Part shown: positions 13,988 to 25,628 of the stretch, in pieces | How positions within the stretch are numbered: position 1 is the stretch's first letter | Layout of the letters: each line of letters opens with the position of its first letter | Assembly: GCA_006937955.1 (NCBI GenBank) | Contig: SSNP01000006.1 | Span: 6,690,997-6,754,996 of the forward strand | Source of the DNA: Pachypanchax playfairii | Taxonomy: Eukaryota; Chordata; Actinopteri; Cyprinodontiformes; Aplocheilidae | Direction of reading: 5' to 3' | Length of the DNA stretch: 64,000 bases | Translations under genes and position numbers: made by a program | The notes under the pieces: generated by a model | Seen by the model: only the letters and a program-made list of their open reading frames with translations | Database searches by the model: none | Told to the model about the DNA's origin: nothing

Positions 13988-14579
13988 TTAAAGAGGACAT
14001 TTCATACAAATTTCAGGACTTTGTGGTTATTTCTTAAGTATTAACCAGTAATATGAAACATTTTATATATAAAAAAACGTCAAGGAAAAACTGATTAACA
14101 GACCTTTCAATCTGTCTGCGTTAAAATTCGGGTGGTTCCGGCTTCTTTCGTCAGGCTGCTTCGTGAGCAGCTCATTCATATTTATTATTCGAATTTGCTG
14201 GACTCTGATTGGCTAACAAACTAGCCTATGAGAGCAAGGTATACGGTTTCCTGTCCTGCGGCGAATGGCAACAGCAGACGTTGTGTCTTCCTGTTTGCTA
14301 CGTTATACTACAGCTTTTAGCCAGCAGCATGCTAGGCGTGGTTTCAACTGTGGGAGCTGATGAATACTAAGGAACAAAGGAGTTGTGACGAAACAGATAC
14401 AGACCATTCTGACTCAGGAGAACTCGGGTGTTATCGCCACCTGCGTAGTTTGAGAGATTAAAACTGAAAGAGAAGTTGTTGACCTGTTTTCACCCACTAT
14501 GAAGGTAAGAACACCTGTGGAGCTAAAATATTCAACAGAAACCTCAGAAAAAACGTTTTTAATGGAAGGGCCTCTTTAA
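13988..14579 (+). mobile_element. TTAA-type MITE family 1, copy 1
   Basis: About 590 bp bounded by TTAA on both sides, with inverted ends AAGAGG(C/A)C. It shares its whole length with copies at 34212-34785, 47347-47918, 53690-54252 and 61388-61968. Hallmarks inside are 'ggactttgtggttatttc', 'tgattggctaacaaactag', 'ccagcagcatgctaggcg' and 'ctatgaaggtaagaacacc'. It has no coding capacity. Confidence 0.8.
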
Positions 14580-16272
14580 GCTAAGATCATTTTGATCAAA
14601 TCTTGAAAAAAAAACAAAAAACATTTTGCTTAATCTCATGTAACATTGCCACATCCTGTGCAGTTTGTTAGCACTCAGAGAATGTTGTGCATGACTCTCA
14701 GCAACAAGTGTTTGAAGGTGCAACTCAGTTTCTGACAGATTTAGCCATTTTTGTGTTGGTGTAGGTGGATCAACCGAAGTAAACCAGTTGCTCTGCTTCT
14801 TTAAAATCCACCCATTTGTCAATGAGATATCTAGCTAATACTACAAACAACTGAACATGGTCATGCACAGACTCATAAGACAATAAAGATACTCTAAACA
14901 ATATATTGAATGGATGCAACTGAATCTATGAGGATAGATGCTGAAGACTTTCCTTATGCATCATGCTGTTGCCCATGACAACTGAGTCTTCAGATGTACT
15001 TTTGGACAAGGAGAGAGTAATTAAGCAAAACAAATACAAAATGAAAATGCAGACAAAAGCAATAAAGCTGCTGAAAATAGAACATGGAGGTTGCGGCACT
15101 GAAAACAATTTCATTGGCATGTATTTGACCTCAATACAATTATATGGGCCCCTCAACTCCACAAGTGCAGAGTGCCCACTCACACATACCGGTCTCACGC
15201 CTCCCCTTTCAAATGACAAACGGGGAGGGTCGCACCACTGAACAATGAAAGAATGGAGAGGCAGATTTCCATAACACTGTCTGTTGCTTTAGCTCTGAGG
15301 TTCTCAGTCTGAGAAAAGTTCCTCTCGCGAAAGAAAATGGGGAGCATAAGAAAAATGAATCTGAAATATCTCAAATTTACTCTGATTTAAGAGGTGACGC
15401 CTTAAATAATTAGCAGGAAACACGAAAAGGTTTTGCTTTCTTGGTTTAAAGAGTTTTGGTTCTTCACTCAGAACGGGGTCTCATTGTGGCTGCCAGACAG
15501 AAAAAAAAATTCGGTCAGTGTGCCAGGAAGCCGATGAATGTGTGGCTCGCAATTGTGTGTGTGTGTGTGAGCATCTGTGGAATGTGTGAGATACAACACA
15601 AAAGGGGTGAGTGGGCTGGAGCCAAGAGAGTAGCTAAAAGATGAGTCAAAGAAAAGGATGCTCACAGCTGAGCGAGATGAAATCATCTGCTCTGAATGGT
15701 GTGAAAGCTTTCCACAAAAGGTAAAGCTTTCATAGAAACTGAAAATACCAGACGTTTGAGACAGTAGCTGCATGGAAACAAGCTTTATTTAACACGAACA
15801 GAGGATAAAAAAAGACAACATCTTTTTTTCAGGCTCAACTTGCATCTAATGACTGATTTTAAGAACCAGTGTAAAAAACATCCTCTCCTCACCTTGGCAA
15901 CAAGGAAGAGGAAACATTTTTGGTTTTAACGAGACAGTGTGAAAATGGAGAAAAAAGAAGGAAGAGGAGGAGGAGAAGGAGGATGTGTTCTTTTTTTTCC
16001 TACACGATAGAGAAAAAAAAAGAAACAGAGAAAGAACTGGTCAAATCCAGTTTTCTGGCTCCTGCGGTTGCCCCCGGATACAGATGGAGTGAGAGCAAGA
16101 AGTGGGAGCTGCAGCTGCCTGGTTTCCATAGCGATGTGGATGCAGAATGAGCGAGGAGAGAAGATATATTGGCTACAGAAGGGAGAAATGGGAAGAGGGA
16201 GAACAGGAGAGGATAGAACGACAGGGAAGTAGCAAGACAAATGGAGTGTGTGTAACATTAAGAAACTATAGA

Positions 16273-16278
16273 TTTAAT
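16273..16278 (-). promoter_or_regulatory. candidate poln poly(A) signal ATTAAA
   Basis: ATTAAA on the minus strand, about 51 bp downstream of the poln stop. No canonical AATAAA was seen closer. Distance and strand fit, but no transcript evidence is available. Confidence 0.4.
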
Positions 16279-16328
16279 AAATAGTGATGGTGTCAGATGT
16301 AGGATGCATGAAGAGGAGGGAGATGGTC

Positions 16329-16418
16329 TTAGGGAGGAGAAGGAGTATGAGGAGGAATGTGGAGCTCAGACATGGATCCCCAAGACTTGCCAGAGGAGAC
16401 TACCACCTTCAGGGGAAC
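16329..16418 (-). CDS. poln: poln last coding exon (window exon 14)
   Basis: A 90-bp terminal exon encoding [20 protein letters not shown] then IPPHTPSPP and a TAA stop at 16329-16331. The (V)PLKV-S-(S/A)G-(K/R)-SWG signature is the conserved end of the family A fold. The tail after it is only about 14 residues, shorter than the extended human tail. The acceptor is TTTCCCAG. An ATTAAA candidate poly(A) signal lies 51 bp after the stop. Confidence 0.95.
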   Translation of the reverse strand, partial: VPLKVVVSSGKSWGSMSELHIPPHTPSPP

Positions 16419-19400
16419 CTGGGAAACACAAGGAAAAACAAAAAACTCGAATAAACTCAGTCACAAAACTCATAACAGCATTTTAAATACTGGAACAAAA
16501 ATTATAATCTTTTATTTAAATGAATTATTTCCAAATAAAATGTTTAAACACACTAATAACCCTAAATGATACCAACTAGCTCCTACAGTGCACATTTCTG
16601 TTGGTGTCATGGCAACAAACAAATTGTCTAACTGGTGAATAAAAACTAAAAAGTAGGTATAAATAATTGTAATAAATTGTCTGTTACTTCACTTACTTTC
16701 AGATGAATTCCCAGATGGTCGATGTGCTGAAGAGACTCCATGGTGCTTCTAACCAGAGCTGAACACAATAACACAGACTCGTGCATTTATTTGAGTTGAT
16801 TACAATGACAAAGTCAAACTCTGATAGAAAAGAAAATATTTGGCTATATCATGTTAGTTTTTGAATCTTCCATTGAGCTTTACTCTGGCAAAAATCATCT
16901 GAAGTAATAAAGATGTAATCATTTCTGAGTATTTCTGCATTCAAATCCCTGTGAATCGGTAGCAGATGCAAAAATGTGTCTAAAACAGACTGAATTTGTG
17001 ATGTAGAAAAGCCACTGGGCGGGCTACAAGCTCCTGCTCCGCTAGCTGTAAGGCTAGCATAAACAGAGATGCTAGAGGACGTATTTTAAGAAAATTACAC
17101 TCAAAATTGCATTTCAGAGTATTTCTGCATTCAAATCGCTGTGAATCAGTAGCAGAAACAAAAATGTGGTTTGAAAGTGTTCGTTTGTGATGTACAAAGT
17201 CTACTGGGTGGGCCACAAGCTCCTACTCCACTTGCTTTAAGCTAGCAGTAGCGGTAGCATAGTTCCTCCCATGGCACAGAGGCAAATTGCTAATGAGCTA
17301 CTGCTGCTATGGAGAAACTACTTCCTAGAAAACGGCACAGGTTTTGTGGTTTTGGGCAAAAACGCCATAATCATAATTTCAAGACCACTGAGACGCTTTA
17401 AAATACATAAAAAGATGATCAAAGTGGGTCTTTAAGACAGTCTTATGAAGAACGTAAGAACTCTACAGACAGTGTACGGCAGAAAATCAACTCATTTTCT
17501 CAAGGATGCCCCAAGCTACTTTTACCAACTTCCTAAAACCACAGTAGGAAACTCTGCCCCTCTTTATGAATGTTTAGGAACTGGGAGATTTGTATAAATC
17601 CATCATTTATAAGAACTGCTTAAGATTATATATATATCTAAGATTACAAGGAAAATGCACATTAAATGTAAATATTAAATTAATTTACCTGCAAACTGCT
17701 CCACCTGGGAGTCTTCCACCTCATACAGGAGCTCATCATGTATTTGTGCAAGTATTCTGCCGTTACAGGAACATTCAGAAAGACATAAAACTACAGTGAA
17801 CAAGTTCTTTGTTTCAAATCAGCAAACCAGAGTAAAAGTTTCAGTACGTGTTTCGCTCATCGCTCTCTGGGAAAATTTGGCTCCTGCTTCGAGAGTGTTT
17901 ACTCTAACTGAATATTTGGCAGCAGCCGCCATTTCCTCGTATCAACAAATTCTTTTGGCTGGTAAACGCGTGAGTTTTGCTTTACGTGGTCTGGTGTGAC
18001 AGACTCACTCTGCTCATCTCTATAAATACAACAGGACCATGTTTGGCCTGACAAGATTTAGAAAAGATGTATAGTGTGAAGAGATGATACACTCTCAGAA
18101 GAAGAGGTACAAGACAAGAACATTTTAGTACCTATAGGTACATTGTTTTTAAATGTTCCCTTAAAAGTACAATATTGGTCTCTAAAAGGTCAGAAATGTC
18201 CCTCTGAGGGTTCAAAATGATATAAAGTACAAATTTGTACCATTTTAACTGCACCTGCAACCCTGGCCAAGGCTGGTTAATCTAAATTTTATTAAGTTAT
18301 TATTAAGTAAGCAACAAGAAGGGTACAAATTCTTGTCGCTGGGGGTGTACCCTGTAGTCCAGGTCCATTTTTGTACCTTATGAAGTTGTTCCACTAAAAC
18401 AGTAAAATTATGCCACATTTTAAAGTCTAAAACCAACATGTAAACCATAATATCAATTTAAACCTTCAGAGGGGCATTTCTGGCCTTTTAAAGACCAATA
18501 TTGTACTTTTGAGGGAACATTTTAAAAAAAATTACCTATAGGTACAAAAATGTTCTTGTCTCATACCTCTATTTCTGTGAGTGTGGGATAAAATATTTTC
18601 AGCTTGTTTTAAAGCTGCAGTGTTGGGTTTAATATTGGTACCTGGCAGAGAGCGTGCTGGAGGAGGACACCAGGGTAAATATGGTGATCATAGCCATCTT
18701 ACACAGGTCAGCAGCAGAACCTGGAACCACATCCAAAACAAACACTTTTATCTCACAACAAAATCTAGTAGAAAAACATTAAAACTCTTGAAATAAAAGA
18801 AAAAACAAAACCCTGTGTGCCAAACCAATAGGTATTAAACAAAAAACGCGGGTTCCATTCCTCAAGAAATTTACATTTTGATTAATAAAAAGACAATTTT
18901 CCATCAAATGTAACTAAAATTTCAATTAGAACATTTCTAAAGACATTTTGAAGGGTGCCAATGCAGCTGCTCTCCAAAATTCCATTTTATACAGACTTTC
19001 TTCAATAATTCTGAGTACAAATTTGGATTATTTTTTTTGTAATAATTCAGCCCAGGGGTTCTGAAACATAATTTTCAAAAGTTCATATCTGATTTCTTGA
19101 TACAGTCAAAGTTTAGGAACGACTACTGTTCATCAAATACCTTTAAGCCTGCCGCACACAGGAGCCATCAGCTGAGCTAACAGTCACTGGAGGCCGTTTG
19201 CTCAGTAGCTAGCTCGCAGTGTGCGTCTAAATTTCACTGAGTTTTCCTCCTCACGAGGTGTTGAGGTGAACATCAAATATGTTTGATATTTCAGACCCCA
19301 AGAGGCAGAATTATCAGCATGTGCACTCAACATGAGCCGGGAGCTGAACTGAGATATTGAAGTGAACAATTAAAACGCGTTCTCCGCTCACGTGATTTCA

Positions 19401-22400
19401 AGATAGCTGTTTGTCCGGAAAAAAACGTTGGTTTGTCTTCAGAAAATGGATGAAACCAAGAGAAATACGGATGTGGATGAAATATTACTACTTTCGCTGA
19501 CGTTTACTCTGTAGCTTTGGACCAAATCTGACCTTAAAAACGCAAATAATTTTGAATACAACAATAAACATTTGATACATCAAAAAGATAAATATTACTA
19601 ACGTAAAACCCAAGGAAATCTGTTTTATTTTTTAGCAAAATTTTACCTAAAATTATCTCATATGATTTATTTTTAAAATGCAAACAATTCAGAAGTAAAA
19701 TATTAACAATTCAATAATAAATACAGAGAAAATTCAGTGCTTTATTAGGCTGCTTAATACCTGAAATGTATTTTAAATAAAGAAATCCAGACATTTTAAT
19801 CAATATAATCTGTTATTTATCTTTTGATGGAAAACAGTAAAAAAAAACTTCACATATGAACATAAACAACAATACTAAACACTATTCCTGACATGTGCAA
19901 GGTCTCTAATAAATCCTTGTCTCAGATGTTATTTATGAAGAACAGTTTGGTGAAAGTGAAGCTAACGTTAGCATGCTCTCTCTCTGTTGAGTGATTATTC
20001 AAGTTGTCACCACTAACTAAAATAAAACTAGACCAAGCCCCTCCACTTTCTTCTATTGTTGAAGCCAATGGGTTTATATTAATAGAGGGGACATCCCATT
20101 GCAGAAAGAGGCAAACGCAGGCCGCCATTTTGAAAAAGGCGAAATGCCGCCTCACTGCTGTGTATACTTGGACCAATTGATATGGAAAAACTAAAGATGT
20201 GACATTTCACATGTAAGTTATTACTGTTATCTACTAAAGGAGAACTTGTACCACATATTTTAAGAAGTTTTGAGTGAATTTATTCTCACTTTTTTTGGAA
20301 ATTTAGACTAATCTTGTAGCAATGTTACTACAGTTTATTACAACTACTACAAACCTAGATTATTTAAACTCAATGTTATCATTAGAATTTTCCCCATTTT
20401 TCACATTTTCTGGCAGAGTAATCTATTAAAAAAATGTTTTCTTAAAAAAATCACCAGTTTAGTGTATGTATATGACTGTAAGTTATATGATTATGATGTC
20501 AAACAATCTGTAGACCATGTAGCAAAATTTATGTTGCCACCAATATTATTGATGTGATATTGATTATGTCATGACAAAACTATAAAAGTCTGTGTGTATG
20601 TATTGTACAGATTTCCAAGAGTTGACAAAAAATATAGATGTATATGTATGTATGTATGTATATAGATGTATGTCTGCATGTACAGTATGTATGTGTGTAT
20701 ATGTGTATATGTGTGTGTACCAATGTAGTTGCTAGATATTTATTTATGTATGGACATACACACACACACACATATATATACATACATACATACATATGTA
20801 TAAAATATGTATGTGTGTGTATATATTTATAAAATTAAGCACGTTATGGTGATTTTACTGAACCTCCCAAGCCATTTGTCATTGCTGCCTTTTTCAAAAT
20901 GGCGGCCAACTTTGGCCACATTGGCCAATGTAAAAATCCTGGCATGTCCCCTCTATAAATATGACCTCATTGGTTGAAGCCATGGAATCTTGTTTAAAGA
21001 TGCTGCCATGTTGCATTTATGGAGCCAGATGTGTCTGCGGGAAGCTAAAAGTCCTACCTGCTAAACAGTCACGGTGTTATTTCTAGATTCATATAACTCA
21101 TTACAGGGAAACGTAATAAAAACTGAATTTATTAGTTGCAGAAGAACTATGACAATCAACAAAAGTCAAAGCTAAAAAAGTTTTTCTGAGATGTATTTTC
21201 CTTTTTTTAACAGATTCCTGTTTGTTTACATGGAGAGGGCGGGGCTTAAAACTCATACTGGACCCAGCCATGAGAGGGATTGTTTGGGCTTCAACATCCA
21301 GGTTCTATTAGTGGTGCCAACATATTTACAGTTGTCACATGTTTTCTGGAGACTGAAGTCTGGATCTTATGTAAGACTTTTTGTATAGAATTGAAAGGTT
21401 TTATTGTTAATTATAAACAAGAAAGATGGAGGAGAGATCTGTGACCAGCATCACATCAGTGATCCTACCCTGAACAACAAAGTTGACAGCCTGTCTTTCA
21501 GCCTGCATGCGGACGGCCCAGTCTGGGGAGTTGATGTTCAGGAGGTTACGACGACGACCCATGATCGAAAGCACATAACCTAAACAAAACCACATCACAT
21601 TCACTTTCCAACCCACAGAGCTGCAGTTTAACTGAAAGTGTTTTTTCTCATAGAATACAAAAGTCACAATCTCTAAAATAACATGAGCTCAGTTATGTTG
21701 TACATGAAAATAAATCATGTCTGCTTGTATCTGGTCGCATGCTACGATTGTCCCAAAACTCTTTTTTACAACAACACTCAACCAGTTAAAGGTGGTATAT
21801 GGAACTCGGAACACAATAACACGACACAAAGCCTTCAGCCACCTGGGTGCCAGGCTCGTTTACCCCCCGCGCGCGCACGCTCTGATGCTCAGGCCGAATA
21901 TTCTTCACCAAACCCACTCTGATACACGATTCGAATAAAATATCATGAGTGCAGCTCACTAATCATGCTCTCCAGTCCCGCTGATTACACACTGACTCTG
22001 ATAAAAGCAGCTCCTACCTGTTTGAAGCTCAGTCATCGATTCAGTCCGTGGTAAAGAGTTCATAGTTGCACCGCGGCTCCAGAACGTCCTGCAGCCCCTC
22101 TTAAGATCCTCTGTCCTCCCCACACCTCATCCTGCACGCCCCACTTATCCAATAAATTAAAAAAAAAAAAGCAATAAAATTCTCCGTGGTGTGTCTTCCA
22201 GTCCAAAAAGTGGCCCGAAGCTCCTCCATTTCACCAACATGTAGCTCTGTGTTAGCTTAGCAGCTAATGAAAAACGTTTCCACACAGAACCTGCTCGTCA
22301 CATGAGAAACGCCCTATGGCAAGCAAATAATGTATATAATCACCACATGTCCCCAGTGCTTCCAGCTGCTTGACCTGCAGACTCCACAGTATCAGCCTTG

Positions 22401-22726
22401 CTGTGCTGGATTATTTACAGTATTAGGCAACCCAAAATGGTGCCCGCTGCTCTGCCAGCTATTGGCTGGTGTATGTTAACAAAATGCCAACGTCGTGCCC
22501 GCTAAATATAAATTTTTTATATTTTACTAAGAATATAATTTTTAAAGGAAATTCTGTATATTTATTCTACAACCCTCTAAACACCCAGTGGAGGCATTAT
22601 TTTGTTAAAAATATAGCTTTTAATGAAAATGTTGCAAATACCACCTTTAAGCAACACGCTGAAAAAAACTTTAAACTGACAAAAGTAATGATAAATAAAA
22701 ATATAGTGAAATCAACATGACATGAA

Positions 22727-22775
<49 letters not shown>

Positions 22776-25564
22776 NNNNNNNNNNTGGTGAAAGTGAAGC
22801 TAACGTTAGCATGCTCTCTCTCTGTTGAGTGATTATTCAAGTTGTCACCACTAACTAAAATAAAACTAGACCAAGCCCCTCCACTTTCTTCTATTGTTGA
22901 AGCCAATGGGTTTATATTAATAGAGGGGACATCCCATTGCAGAAAGAGGCAAACGCAGGCCGCCATTTTGAAAAAGGCGAAATGCCGCCTCACTGCTGTG
23001 TATACTTGGACCAATTGATATGGAAAAACTAAAGATGTGACATTTCACATGTAAGTTATTACTGTTATCTACTAAAGGAGAACTTGTACCACATATTTTA
23101 AGAAGTTTTGAGTGAATTTATTCTCACTTTTTTTGGAAATTTAGACTAATCTTGTAGCAATGTTACTACAGTTTATTACAACTACTACAAACCTAGATTA
23201 TTTAAACTCAATGTTATCATTAGAATTTTCCCCATTTTTCACATTTTCTGGCAGAGTAATCTATTAAAAAAATGTTTTCTTAAAAAAATCACCAGTTTAG
23301 TGTATGTATATGACTGTAAGTTATATGATTATGATGTCAAACAATCTGTAGACCATGTAGCAAAATTTATGTTGCCACCAATATTATTGATGTGATATTG
23401 ATTATGTCATGACAAAACTATAAAAGTCTGTGTGTATGTATTGTACAGATTTCCAAGAGTTGACAAAAAATATAGATGTATATGTATGTATGTATGTATA
23501 TAGATGTATGTCTGCATGTACAGTATGTATGTGTGTATATGTGTATATGTGTGTGTACCAATGTAGTTGCTAGATATTTATTTATGTATGGACATACACA
23601 CACACACACATATATATACATACATACATACATATGTATAAAATATGTATGTGTGTGTATATATTTATAAAATTAAGCACGTTATGGTGATTTTACTGAA
23701 CCTCCCAAGCCATTTGTCATTGCTGCCTTTTTCAAAATGGCGGCCAACTTTGGCCACATTGGCCAATGTAAAAATCCTGGCATGTCCCCTCTATAAATAT
23801 GACCTCATTGGTTGAAGCCATGGAATCTTGTTTAAAGATGCTGCCATGTTGCATTTATGGAGCCAGATGTGTCTGCGGGAAGCTAAAAGTCCTACCTGCT
23901 AAACAGTCACGGTGTTATTTCTAGATTCATATAACTCATTACAGGGAAACGTAATAAAAACTGAATTTATTAGTTGCAGAAGAACTATGACAATCAACAA
24001 AAGTCAAAGCTAAAAAAGTTTTTCTGAGATGTATTTTCCTTTTTTTAACAGATTCCTGTTTGTTTACATGGAGAGGGCGGGGCTTAAAACTCATACTGGA
24101 CCCAGCCATGAGAGGGATTGTTTGGGCTTCAACATCCAGGTTCTATTAGTGGTGCCAACATATTTACAGTTGTCACATGTTTTCTGGAGACTGAAGTCTG
24201 GATCTTATGTAAGACTTTTTGTATAGAATTGAAAGGTTTTATTGTTAATTATAAACAAGAAAGATGGAGGAGAGATCTGTGACCAGCATCACATCAGTGA
24301 TCCTACCCTGAACAACAAAGTTGACAGCCTGTCTTTCAGCCTGCATGCGGACGGCCCAGTCTGGGGAGTTGATGTTCAGGAGGTTACGACGACGACCCAT
24401 GATCGAAAGCACATAACCTAAACAAAACCACATCACATTCACTTTCCAACCCACAGAGCTGCAGTTTAACTGAAAGTGTTTTTTCTCATAGAATACAAAA
24501 GTCACAATCTCTAAAATAACATGAGCTCAGTTATGTTGTACATGAAAATAAATCATGTCTGCTTGTATCTGGTCGCATGCTACGATTGTCCCAAAACTCT
24601 TTTTTACAACAACACTCAACCAGTTAAAGGTGGTATATGGAACTCGGAACACAATAACACGACACAAAGCCTTCAGCCACCTGGGTGCCAGGCTCGTTTA
24701 CCCCCCGCGCGCGCACGCTCTGATGCTCAGGCCGAATATTCTTCACCAAACCCACTCTGATACACGATTCGAATAAAATATCATGAGTGCAGCTCACTAA
24801 TCATGCTCTCCAGTCCCGCTGATTACACACTGACTCTGATAAAAGCAGCTCCTACCTGTTTGAAGCTCAGTCATCGATTCAGTCCGTGGTAAAGAGTTCA
24901 TAGTTGCACCGCGGCTCCAGAACGTCCTGCAGCCCCTCTTAAGATCCTCTGTCCTCCCCACACCTCATCCTGCACGCCCCACTTATCCAATAAATTAAAA
25001 AAAAAAAAGCAATAAAATTCTCCGTGGTGTGTCTTCCAGTCCAAAAAGTGGCCCGAAGCTCCTCCATTTCACCAACATGTAGCTCTGTGTTAGCTTAGCA
25101 GCTAATGAAAAACGTTTCCACACAGAACCTGCTCGTCACATGAGAAACGCCCTATGGCAAGCAAATAATGTATATAATCACCACATGTCCCCAGTGCTTC
25201 CAGCTGCTTGACCTGCAGACTCCACAGTATCAGCCTTGCTGTGCTGGATTATTTACAGTATTAGGCAACCCAAAATGGTGCCCGCTGCTCTGCCAGCTAT
25301 TGGCTGGTGTATGTTAACAAAATGCCAACGTCGTGCCCGCTAAATATAAATTTTTTATATTTTACTAAGAATATAATTTTTAAAGGAAATTCTGTATATT
25401 TATTCTACAACCCTCTAAACACCCAGTGGAGGCATTATTTTGTTAAAAATATAGCTTTTAATGAAAATGTTGCAAATACCACCTTTAAGCAACACGCTGA
25501 AAAAAACTTTAAACTGACAAAAGTAATGATAAATAAAAATATAGTGAAATCAACATGACATGAA

Positions 25565-25628
<64 letters not shown>

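Larger units (their letters stand above)
6602..16328. other. convergent intergenic / 3'UTR interval
   Basis: This lies between the nat8l stop (+) and the poln stop (-). I see no exon with both splice signals and a recognisable protein. Contents include a MITE at 7111-7445, a MITE at 11319-11746, a G-tract gap at 12120-12135, a TTAA-type MITE at 13988-14579, short CA/GT and TTA microsatellites, and otherwise unassigned AT-rich DNA. Part of it may be a long nat8l 3'UTR. Confidence 0.55.
19948..22775. repeat. tandem block 1a (probable contig-overlap duplicate)
   Basis: A segment of about 2.83 kb that reappears at 22786-25613 at a constant offset of 2838 bp. It includes poln exon 10, a microsatellite-bearing inverted repeat and a TTAA-type MITE. 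Spot checks and all encoded frames are identical with no indels. The copy ends in a (TA)n run directly at a 10-N gap. Confidence 0.9.
22786..25613. repeat. tandem block 1b (probable contig-overlap duplicate)
   Basis: Second copy of 19948-22775. It continues through the (TA)n run into the Tc1 element, so this copy is the one connected to downstream sequence. It contains the duplicate poln exon at 24307-24417. Confidence 0.9.
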
